Source of the DNA: Myxococcales bacterium
GTDB taxonomy: Bacteria; Myxococcota; Polyangia; Fen-1088
Length of the DNA: 8,567 bases
Reading direction: 5' to 3'
Assembly: GCA_003155465.1 (NCBI GenBank)
Contig: PMCR01000335.1
Coordinates: forward strand, 1-8,567
The position numbers were made by a program, and so were the translations under genes. Below, piece after piece: positions 1-5,645 of this stretch. The notes beneath the pieces were generated by a model, which ran no database searches, was not told where the DNA came from, and saw only the letters and a list, made by a program, of their open reading frames with translations. Within the stretch, counting starts at the first letter, position 1. Every line of letters starts with the position of its first letter.

Positions 1-114
1 GCTGACTGGCACTTAGCCCCAAAAGGTTTGGTTCCCCCGTTCCGGCAAGACCGGATTCGGCGGCCCGAGTGCTACCCCTGGGTGAGCGGGAAGTCAAACC
101 GAGCGCAGAGATTG
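1..114. other. Non-coding stretch downstream of lexA
   Basis: No convincing gene is visible here on either strand. Reading in the lexA direction there are two weak inverted repeats: TCCGG/CCGGA at 41-45 and 51-55 with a 5-nt loop, and CCAAA/TTTGG at 19-23 and 27-31 with a 3-nt loop. Neither is followed directly by a run of T, so a classic intrinsic terminator for lexA cannot be called, although transcription could end here. Confidence 0.4.
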
Positions 115-765
115 CTAGTGCAGTTTCCGATACACCCCAATTACCACCCCCAGCAGATTCACGCTGCGAAAGTCCCGCTTGCGCACCACGATGGGTTCCA
201 TGCTGGGGTTGGCGGGCTGGAAGCGGATGGAGTCGCCTTCCGGATAGTAGCGTTTGACCGTGGCTTCGTCGTCAATCATGACTACCACCACCTCGCCCGA
301 GCTGGCCTGGAGTTGCTTGCGCACGAACACGTAGTCCCCATCCAGAATGCCGTCGTCGATCATGGACTCGCCCTTGATCCGCAGGGCGAAGACCTCGCGG
401 TTCTGTCCGATAAAAAAGCGATCCACCTTGACCGTGTCCTCGTAGTTTCGCACCGCGAGCAGCGGCTGCCCGGCGGCGACTTTGCCCAGAATCGGCACGT
501 CGACGGTTTGGCCGGTGGCCAGCAGGGGGCGCAAGGCGCGCGACTTGAGGTCCTCACGCTGCAGGTAGCCCTTCTTCTCGAGGGCCCGCAGGTGATCGTT
601 CACCCCGTTGGTGGAACGGATGCCGAAGTGACTGCCGATCTCTCGCAAGGTCGGGGGATATCCACACTTGCTGATCGATCCGGAGATGAAGTCCAGTACC
701 TCGCGTTGGCGGTCGGTGAGATCGCTGGCAGGATCATCGTCGCGAACGATAGTCAGGTGGCCCAT
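115..765 (-). CDS. lexA: LexA SOS-response repressor/autoprotease
   Basis: This 216-residue protein is a full-length LexA, the cytoplasmic dimeric repressor of DNA-damage genes that cleaves itself when RecA filaments form. Residues about 14-78 are the winged helix-turn-helix domain; the [10 protein letters not shown] segment (35-44) and the recognition-helix region [12 protein letters not shown] (51-62) are clear. The C-terminal S24-type peptidase domain follows. The self-cleavage bond is Ala98-Gly99 in the GKVAAGQP segment, the catalytic serine is Ser134 in GESMIDDGI, and the general-base lysine is Lys171 in EATVKRYY. All key residues are present, so the protein should be active. The ATG at 765 is supported by GGGAGAGGAG at 771-780, five nucleotides upstream. 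The gene is divergent from the sigma-54 activator, and its promoter carries a LexA-box-like site, which predicts autoregulation. Confidence 0.97.
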   Translation of the reverse strand: MGHLTIVRDDDPASDLTDRQREVLDFISGSISKCGYPPTLREIGSHFGIRSTNGVNDHLRALEKKGYLQREDLKSRALRPLLATGQTVDVPILGKVAAGQPLLAVRNYEDTVKVDRFFIGQNREVFALRIKGESMIDDGILDGDYVFVRKQLQASSGEVVVVMIDDEATVKRYYPEGDSIRFQPANPSMEPIVVRKRDFRSVNLLGVVIGVYRKLH

Positions 766-786
766 AGGCGCTCCTCTCCCGGGTTA

Positions 787-802
787 CTGAACAAACGTAT
801 GG
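787..802 (-). promoter_or_regulatory. Putative LexA box (SOS operator) in lexA promoter
   Basis: On the minus strand 802-787 reads CCATACGTTTGTTCAG. It matches 15 of 16 positions of the motif I recall for Myxococcus xanthus LexA (CTRHAMRYBYGTTCAGS, first 16 positions); the second base is the mismatch, and the 17th position also differs. The site overlaps the proposed -10 element and the expected transcription start, where a repressor would block initiation. The motif is from memory and binding is inferred. Confidence 0.7.
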
Positions 803-826
803 TACGGAACATCTGTCCCGTGTCAA
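799..826 (-). promoter_or_regulatory. Sigma-70-type promoter of lexA
   Basis: On the minus strand a perfect -35 TTGACA lies at 826-821. A 16-nt spacer follows, then TACCAT at 804-799 as a 4-of-6 match to the -10 consensus. The predicted start near position 792 gives a short leader of about 27 nt containing the strong GGAG-type ribosome-binding site at 771-780. The LexA box covers the -10 element and start. Confidence 0.65.
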
Positions 827-843
827 GTTCATGTCTCGTGTCA
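814..843. repeat. Tandem 12-bp direct repeat at the lexA -35 region
   Basis: TGTCCCGTGTCA at 814-825 is repeated as TGTCTCGTGTCA at 832-843, matching at 11 of 12 bases with an 18-bp period. The first copy contains most of the lexA -35 hexamer, so a protein bound here could affect lexA or the divergent activator gene. It could also be chance. Confidence 0.4.
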
Positions 844-882
844 CGTCGCAGCGTTGTGGCTGGACCTGAAAAGATGGTCTGT

Positions 883-909
883 GGTCGGCAGATCTGGCAG
901 CGGCCGACC
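883..909. repeat. 7-bp perfect inverted repeat upstream of the sigma-54 activator gene
   Basis: GGTCGGC at 883-889 pairs perfectly with GCCGACC at 903-909 across 13 bp, putting the two half-sites about 20 bp (two helical turns) apart. The gap begins with the palindrome AGATCT at 890-895. The downstream arm ends 53 bp before the activator ATG. It could be an operator for a dimeric regulator or a leader hairpin; neither is shown. Confidence 0.4.
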
Positions 910-962
910 TACCAGGCAGGGTTTTCACGCAACTTTGGCGGAACCAAGCCGACAAGCATGGC

Positions 963-2018
963 ATGAGCGAGATCCCGACCAGCCCGACCCTGGAGACCAT
1001 TGTGGGCGACGATCCGGCGCTGCGCCTCGTGCTGGCGCGGGCGGCGCGGGTGGCGCCCACCCGCATTCCCGTGCTGGTGACCGGCGCGAGCGGGACCGGC
1101 AAGGAGCTGCTTGCCCGCGTCCTGCACGAGTTGGGCCCCCAGCCCAAGGGGCCCTTCGTCGCAGTCAACTGCGGCACCCTGGCCCGCGAGTTGGCGGAGA
1201 GCCAGCTCTTCGGACACGAACGTGGCGCCTTCACTGGCGCCGGATCGCGCCGTCCGGGCTGGTTCGAGGAGGCCGCAGGGGGCACGCTCGTGCTGGACGA
1301 GATCGGCGAGCTGCCCATGGACTTGCAGCCCAAGCTCTTGCGCGCACTGGAAACCGGGCGCATCCGGCGGGTGGGGGGCAGCGGCGAGACCACCGTGGAA
1401 GTGCGCGTGCTGGCCACCACTCTTCGCGACTTGCGACGGGACACCCAACGCGGCTCGTTCCGTCTGGATCTCTTCCACCGCCTGGCCGGTTTCGAGCTGC
1501 AGCTGCCGGCACTGCGCGATCGGCCGGGCGACGTTCTTCGTCTGGCCCAGCACTTCCTGGACGAGTTCAAACCCGATCTCGGCCCGCGTGCCATCACGGC
1601 AGAGGCCGCTAGAAAACTGCTTGCGCATGACTGGCCCGGCAACGTGCGCGAGTTGCGTCACGTGATTCGGCGGGCCGCGCTGCTGAGCAGCGAAGTGATC
1701 GATGCCCCCAGCGTGGAGATCGAACCGACGGGCGACGGCGCGGACGGGATGTCACGCGCGGCTGACGGTTCCGGGCCGATGGCAGCAACGGCTGACCTCG
1801 GTCGATCCGCAGCGGCGCCCATAGTCGACTGCGATCTTCTGCCCTTGCGCAACAAGTCCTTCGAGCAGATCCAGACTGACGTGTTCGTCTGGGCCCTGCG
1901 CCGAAATGGCAACAGCCGCCGCCGTGCCGCTGCGGCGCTGGGCATTTCGCGCTCTACTTTCTGCGACCGGGTGAGGCGGATGGGTCTTGCTTCAGGCGCT
2001 GCTTTGGCAAGCCAGTGA
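963..2018 (+). CDS. Sigma-54-dependent enhancer-binding protein, AAA+ domain plus Fis-type HTH, no sensor domain
   Basis: This 351-residue protein activates transcription by sigma-54 RNA polymerase, using ATP hydrolysis to open the promoter complex. The AAA+ domain starts almost at once. It shows Walker A GASGTGKE (41-48), an intact GAFTGA sigma-54 contact loop (88-93), Walker B TLVLDE (108-113), paired arginines R167 and R173 at the usual arginine-finger spacing, and WPGNVREL (224-231) as the sensor II region. Residues about 252-295 look like a low-complexity linker. A Fis-type helix-turn-helix at about 315-341 (RRRAAAALGISRSTFCDRV) binds DNA. No receiver, GAF, PAS or FHA domain precedes the AAA+ module, so it resembles PspF in layout. 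The sensor I segment reads ATTLRDL where most relatives have AATNRDL. No strong ribosome-binding site precedes the ATG, but no other in-frame start is visible nearby. Its target promoters are not identifiable here. Confidence 0.9.
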   Translation: MSEIPTSPTLETIVGDDPALRLVLARAARVAPTRIPVLVTGASGTGKELLARVLHELGPQPKGPFVAVNCGTLARELAESQLFGHERGAFTGAGSRRPGWFEEAAGGTLVLDEIGELPMDLQPKLLRALETGRIRRVGGSGETTVEVRVLATTLRDLRRDTQRGSFRLDLFHRLAGFELQLPALRDRPGDVLRLAQHFLDEFKPDLGPRAITAEAARKLLAHDWPGNVRELRHVIRRAALLSSEVIDAPSVEIEPTGDGADGMSRAADGSGPMAATADLGRSAAAPIVDCDLLPLRNKSFEQIQTDVFVWALRRNGNSRRRAAAALGISRSTFCDRVRRMGLASGAALASQ

Positions 2019-2028
2019 GAGCGCCGAC

Positions 2029-3345
2029 CTACTCTTCGGCCGACGGGGTGGGGGCACCTGGTGCAGGCTCACTTGATGCCGGTGGCGCCGGCGTCGGCGC
2101 GGGGGGTTGGGGAGGCGGCGCAGGAGCTTCAGTCGGTGGCGGGGCGGGAGGCATCGGGGGCGCCTGCTGCTCCGGACTTGGTATGACCGGCGGCGCTGCT
2201 GGCGGTGGCTCCTGCTCCTCGGCCGGTGGATTGTCTATTTTCGGATCAAAAGGCGCGTTTCCCGACGGCGGCGGCGGCGGAGTCGGCGGAGTCGGAGGTG
2301 CAGCGGGCGCTGCCGCGACCGGTGCGGCTGGGTGGGGAGGCGATGGGCGCGCCGCGCCTGCCCTGGCGGCGACCGGCTTCGGGCCTGACGCTGGGGCACC
2401 GAAGGGCGATGTCTTGGTCCACTGCGGTGCCCCCATGTGGTTGAGGGTTCCGCTGACGCGAAGACCGTAGAACCCATCCGGGCGTTTGCCCGCCGAGCCG
2501 GCAAACTGCATGATGGTACGCAGCTTCTCGGAGCTCTTCAGCAAGGCATCGCTCAACTTGAAGCGGACGTAGAGATCGAAAGACGAAGCGGAGAGGGGCT
2601 GGCTGAGCTTGATCTCGCCTTCCAGGTAGAGCTCGCCGTCAGGCGACTTGGCCTGCACCCCCTGCAAGCGGCCCACCCCCTTGTCGATGGACACGCGACC
2701 CACGAAGTCGCCCAGACGGATTTTTGGAAGTCCGAGACCCTCGGCCAGCAGGGGGTTGCCCGGGAGGACCAGCTTGGCCTTGCCGTCGCCCACTGCGCAG
2801 GCGCTGCATGTCCAAGTCAGTGAGCCCACTGTCGCCGAGGCGAGCAGGCCTGGCATCTTTTCGTCGAGCCGCAGGTCCAGTCTTCCGGACAGGGGCAGGT
2901 TGGTCGCGGCCTTGACCCAAGGGATTTCTGACAGATCGATTCCCGTCGCCGCTATGTGCAGGCTGCTCTCGGTCTTGCTGCGGCTGGTTTCCACGTCCAC
3001 GTCGCCGTCGAATACGCGGGCCGAAACCTGGTAGGTCTTGCGGCCAGCCAGCGCTCCCAAGAGCGACCAGCGAAGCTTGGCCACCGGGACCACGATGCGC
3101 GTGGGCTTTCCCCCGCCAGACGGACGCGAGGCGATGGTGATGTCCTTGATTCGGACGCCCAGTCCCAGGGCGGGCCCCGCCGACTTGGCTTCGACGTCAT
3201 AGCCTTGCTGATCGGCCAAGGCCACCAAGTAGTCCTTCACTCGGCCGTAGGGCAGCGTCAGGATCAAGACCAAGAAGAAGACGAACAGACCAAACCCCGC
3301 GGTGGCTCCGATCTTCAAGAGACGGCGCAAGCGATCGCTCATCAT
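2029..3345 (-). CDS. gspN: Type II secretion system protein GspN (deltaproteobacterial type) with proline-rich tail
   Basis: This 438-residue protein is the last gene of the T2SS run. It has a short basic cytoplasmic N-terminus, one membrane segment at about 12-31, and a periplasmic domain to about residue 310 rich in alternating beta-strand-like segments, as in deltaproteobacterial GspN. A CxxC pair lies at C180/C183 (WTCSACAVGDGKAKL). From about residue 315 to the end the protein is dominated by Pro and Ala, with a five-proline run at 356-360. That adds about 124 residues beyond the roughly 300 residues I expect for the family. GspN is an accessory component of uncertain role. The gene starts 4 nt after the gspM stop and has a GGGAAGGGG-type purine-rich ribosome-binding region. 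ATG at 3345 is chosen; a second ATG follows immediately at 3342. The family call rests on operon position and overall form more than on a catalytic motif. Confidence 0.82.
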   Translation of the reverse strand: MMSDRLRRLLKIGATAGFGLFVFFLVLILTLPYGRVKDYLVALADQQGYDVEAKSAGPALGLGVRIKDITIASRPSGGGKPTRIVVPVAKLRWSLLGALAGRKTYQVSARVFDGDVDVETSRSKTESSLHIAATGIDLSEIPWVKAATNLPLSGRLDLRLDEKMPGLLASATVGSLTWTCSACAVGDGKAKLVLPGNPLLAEGLGLPKIRLGDFVGRVSIDKGVGRLQGVQAKSPDGELYLEGEIKLSQPLSASSFDLYVRFKLSDALLKSSEKLRTIMQFAGSAGKRPDGFYGLRVSGTLNHMGAPQWTKTSPFGAPASGPKPVAARAGAARPSPPHPAAPVAAAPAAPPTPPTPPPPPSGNAPFDPKIDNPPAEEQEPPPAAPPVIPSPEQQAPPMPPAPPPTEAPAPPPQPPAPTPAPPASSEPAPGAPTPSAEE

Positions 3346-3349
3346 TGAA

Positions 3350-3979
3350 CTACCCCTTCCCCTTCCCTGTGCTCTTCTTGCGCTGCTCCTCCTTCAATCG
3401 CTCGTAGGCGGTTGCGGTTAGTTCCACGTCCAGCTTGTCACCTTCGCCGAAGCTGCGCCGGATCTGCAGACGCGTGATTGCGATCAGCCGAGGGTTGGTT
3501 TCCACCTTGTTGAGGAAGGTGGCCAGTTCCTTCAGGCCCACCTTGCGCAGCTTCACGTCCAGGCTGTGCTCCAGGTAGCGTTTGCCCGCGGGGCTGGGCG
3601 GACGATCCACGGTTTCCGGAATCTGGATGCCGGCTTCCTTGCCTGCAGCTTCGAGATCGGCGGCCAACTGGGGCGGCTCGACGCCGATGCGCGCCTCCTG
3701 CATGACCATGCGCGACTTGGCGTCCAAGTAGTCGTCGCGATGCCTGGCGATGGCGGCGAGCGCCTCGCGCGTGTCCTCGTTGCTGGTGCTCATCTCCTGC
3801 AGTGAATCGACCATAAGGTAAGCTGCCAGCAGCAGGGCGAGGATGGCGACCGCGCCGCCCAGAATCGAAATGAGCTTGCGTTCGCGGGCCGCCATCTGGT
3901 TCCACTGGGCGGTCGCATAGGCCACGGGTCGTCGCAGCCGGATCGCTATTTTTCCTATCAGACGTTTGAGGAATCCCAT
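3350..3979 (-). CDS. gspM: Type II secretion system inner-membrane platform protein GspM
   Basis: This 209-residue bitopic inner-membrane protein partners with GspL to form the assembly platform. Residues 1-35 are cytoplasmic and basic, 37-57 form a single transmembrane helix, and about 58-95 look like a charged helical or coiled-coil stretch. The periplasmic part at about 135-193 has the strand-helix-strand pattern of the ferredoxin-like fold known for GspM and PilO. The tail is Lys-rich (KKSTGKGKG). The reading frame is open upstream to an ATG at 4033, but that start would overlap gspL by 47 nt and add 18 residues without a signal. ATG at 3979 lies 7 nt after the gspL stop and has AAGGA just upstream, so it is preferred. 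Identity rests on size, topology and place between gspL and gspN. Confidence 0.87.
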   Translation of the reverse strand: MGFLKRLIGKIAIRLRRPVAYATAQWNQMAARERKLISILGGAVAILALLLAAYLMVDSLQEMSTSNEDTREALAAIARHRDDYLDAKSRMVMQEARIGVEPPQLAADLEAAGKEAGIQIPETVDRPPSPAGKRYLEHSLDVKLRKVGLKELATFLNKVETNPRLIAITRLQIRRSFGEGDKLDVELTATAYERLKEEQRKKSTGKGKG

Positions 3980-3986
3980 GGCTTCC

Positions 3987-5627
3987 TTATGGGCACTTCG
4001 AGTTGATGGCCAGGCTGAACTGCTTCCCGCCACCGCTGACCTCGGTGAGGGGGCCCTTGTTGATCTCTTCGAAGCAATCGATCTCCTTGAGCTTGGCCAC
4101 CACCTCGTCCAGCGCTGCGGCGGAATCCACCGTGCCTTTGATGCTGGTCTTCTTGGACTTGATGTCCAGATCCTGCACGTCGATGGCCACCTGATCTGCA
4201 GCGGGCATCTTGCGCGAGATTCGGTCCAGCAGATCGTAGGCGGTGACCCGCGGCAAGGGCGCCATTTCGTCGCGGAAGGAACGCTTGAGCGCCGCCGTCA
4301 CCTCGGTCGCATCGGAGCGCGCTTCCCCGAATAGATCCTTGGTGGCGACTCTCAGTTTCTCCCTGAGTTGCTGCTGTTCACTGGACAGGCGCCGGAGCGC
4401 GATGGTTCCGTCCACGGCGGCACACGCCAGCAAAGCACCGGCCAGCAGGGCCAAGTGGGCGGCCTTCTGCCGCACGATCGAGAAGCTGACGCGGTACTGA
4501 AATGGTCCGCGCCGCAGGTCCAGTTCCCTGTGACCCCGTACCCCAGCCCAAGCCAGGGCAAAGGCCAAAGCCTGACGTGCGCGGCCCGCGGACCCCTCCT
4601 CGTCGACCACGGACACCTCTTCGACCTCGTCGCTCCCCGGCGCCTGCTCGACCGCGGGCTGTGGCGGGGCCGGCCAGAGGCTAGTGGGGATGTCCAACTC
4701 TTCCTGCAGAAACTCGGCCAGTCCCTGCAGGCGCGCGCCTCCGCCGGCCAACAGGATGGCCTCCACCGGCATCTTGTCCTGGGCGCGGAAGCTGGCCAGG
4801 GTCTGGCGCAGGTCACGCAAGAACGGCGCCAGCGCGTCCCGCAACACGGGACCGAGCTGGCGTTGTGTGGGGGTGGCGGGTGGCTGTGTGCGGCTGGGCA
4901 CGAATCCATAGGTGTGTTTGGCCTGCTCGGCCTGTGCGAAGGTCCACTTGTCCTTCGAGGCACGCACAAGGGCAAGGGTCAGCTCTTCGCCCGCGTGGTT
5001 GCTGGTCCGGCCGAACACCGTCTCATCGCCACGCAGAAAACAAAGCTGGCTGCGCCGATGTCCGACGTCGATGAACAGGCGGCAGCCGGCCGGCGCTGTT
5101 TCGGTCGGGGTGCGCTCCTCGGCCAGCAGGGCGTGATAGATGGTCGGGGTCGCGTAGAGCGTGCGTGGTTCCACGCCACAGGGCCTAAGCCAAGCGAGAA
5201 AGGCTGCGACCTCCTCGCTGCGCGCGGCAACTGCCAGCGCACGCGAGCCGGCGGCCTCGGCCTGCCCTGTGCTGGGAGCCGACAGGATGACGTGGTCCAT
5301 GACGACCTCGGACAGGTCGTTCATGATTTGACCTTCCAGCTCGTAGCCCACCACCTGTTCGACCTTGCGGGCGTCGGAGAACGGGAGATCCAGCACCCGC
5401 AACGCGAGCATCTCGCCAGGCAGCGCCATGTGGATGGTCGATTGGGCCGGCAGACGCGCCACACCCGCGCGCAGCGCCTCGGCTTGTCGCTGGTCCAGCG
5501 GTGCCTCGCCCGCTGGTACGGGTTCTTCGAAAGACGTGTTGACGCGCACACGGCGGAATCCCACGTCAATAACTGCGAACTTGATCGACCGAGAGCCCAG
5601 GTCGATTCCTGTGATGGTGTGAGCCAT
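3987..5627 (-). CDS. gspL: Type II secretion system protein GspL, PilM-like actin-fold ATPase domain fused to PilN-like membrane module
   Basis: This 546-residue protein links the cytoplasmic GspE motor to the inner-membrane platform. Residues 1 to about 365 form an actin-like domain with PilM-style nucleotide motifs: phosphate-1 GIDLGSRSIKF (7-17), phosphate-2 FIDVGHRRSQL (185-195) and the adenosine motif LLAGGGARLQGL (292-303). A Pro- and acid-rich insertion lies at about 318-348. At 369-378 LDLRRGPFQY resembles the PilN/GspL peptide preceding the membrane helix. A transmembrane segment at about 389-409 follows, then a helical region and a periplasmic ferredoxin-like domain at about 475-543. 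Enterobacterial-type GspL proteins are usually shorter (near 400 residues) and lack obvious ATP-binding motifs, so this PilM-like form is notable. It could be named PilM by automatic tools, but the single-chain fusion and the gspK/gspM neighbours favour GspL. ATG at 5627 is 18 nt after the gspK stop. Confidence 0.9.
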   Translation of the reverse strand: MAHTITGIDLGSRSIKFAVIDVGFRRVRVNTSFEEPVPAGEAPLDQRQAEALRAGVARLPAQSTIHMALPGEMLALRVLDLPFSDARKVEQVVGYELEGQIMNDLSEVVMDHVILSAPSTGQAEAAGSRALAVAARSEEVAAFLAWLRPCGVEPRTLYATPTIYHALLAEERTPTETAPAGCRLFIDVGHRRSQLCFLRGDETVFGRTSNHAGEELTLALVRASKDKWTFAQAEQAKHTYGFVPSRTQPPATPTQRQLGPVLRDALAPFLRDLRQTLASFRAQDKMPVEAILLAGGGARLQGLAEFLQEELDIPTSLWPAPPQPAVEQAPGSDEVEEVSVVDEEGSAGRARQALAFALAWAGVRGHRELDLRRGPFQYRVSFSIVRQKAAHLALLAGALLACAAVDGTIALRRLSSEQQQLREKLRVATKDLFGEARSDATEVTAALKRSFRDEMAPLPRVTAYDLLDRISRKMPAADQVAIDVQDLDIKSKKTSIKGTVDSAAALDEVVAKLKEIDCFEEINKGPLTEVSGGGKQFSLAINSKCP

Positions 5628-5645
5628 GGGTTTCTTGCCTCTCTC

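Noticed and set aside
7..21. TGGCAC resembling a sigma-54 -24 element
   Set aside because: The -12 GC is missing at the required 10-bp spacing, and no gene start follows.
1..114. Possible tRNA or small RNA
   Set aside because: No cloverleaf, T-loop GTTCRA motif in proper context or CCA-adjacent stem could be built; only weak 5-bp stems are present.
28..966. 312-residue plus-strand open frame opposite lexA
   Set aside because: It lies antisense to a complete, motif-intact LexA and has no recognisable domain; high GC keeps such frames open.
734..1661. Long minus-strand frames (302 and 250 residues) opposite the sigma-54 activator
   Set aside because: The plus strand has all AAA+ motifs in order; the antisense frames show only Arg/Ser/Ala-rich composition.
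2100..2165. G-runs on the plus strand suggesting a G-quadruplex
   Set aside because: Four runs of at least three G are not closely spaced; the G-richness is explained by proline codons on the other strand, and the gspN mRNA is C-rich here.
2015..2470. Gly-rich 151-residue plus-strand frame resembling a glycine-rich or PE-PGRS-like protein
   Set aside because: It is the complement of the Pro-rich gspN tail; CCN codons read in reverse as GGN Gly codons.
3980..4033. Upstream ATG extension of gspM adding 18 residues
   Set aside because: It would overlap the end of gspL and has no ribosome-binding support, whereas ATG 3979 has AAGGA and typical operon spacing.
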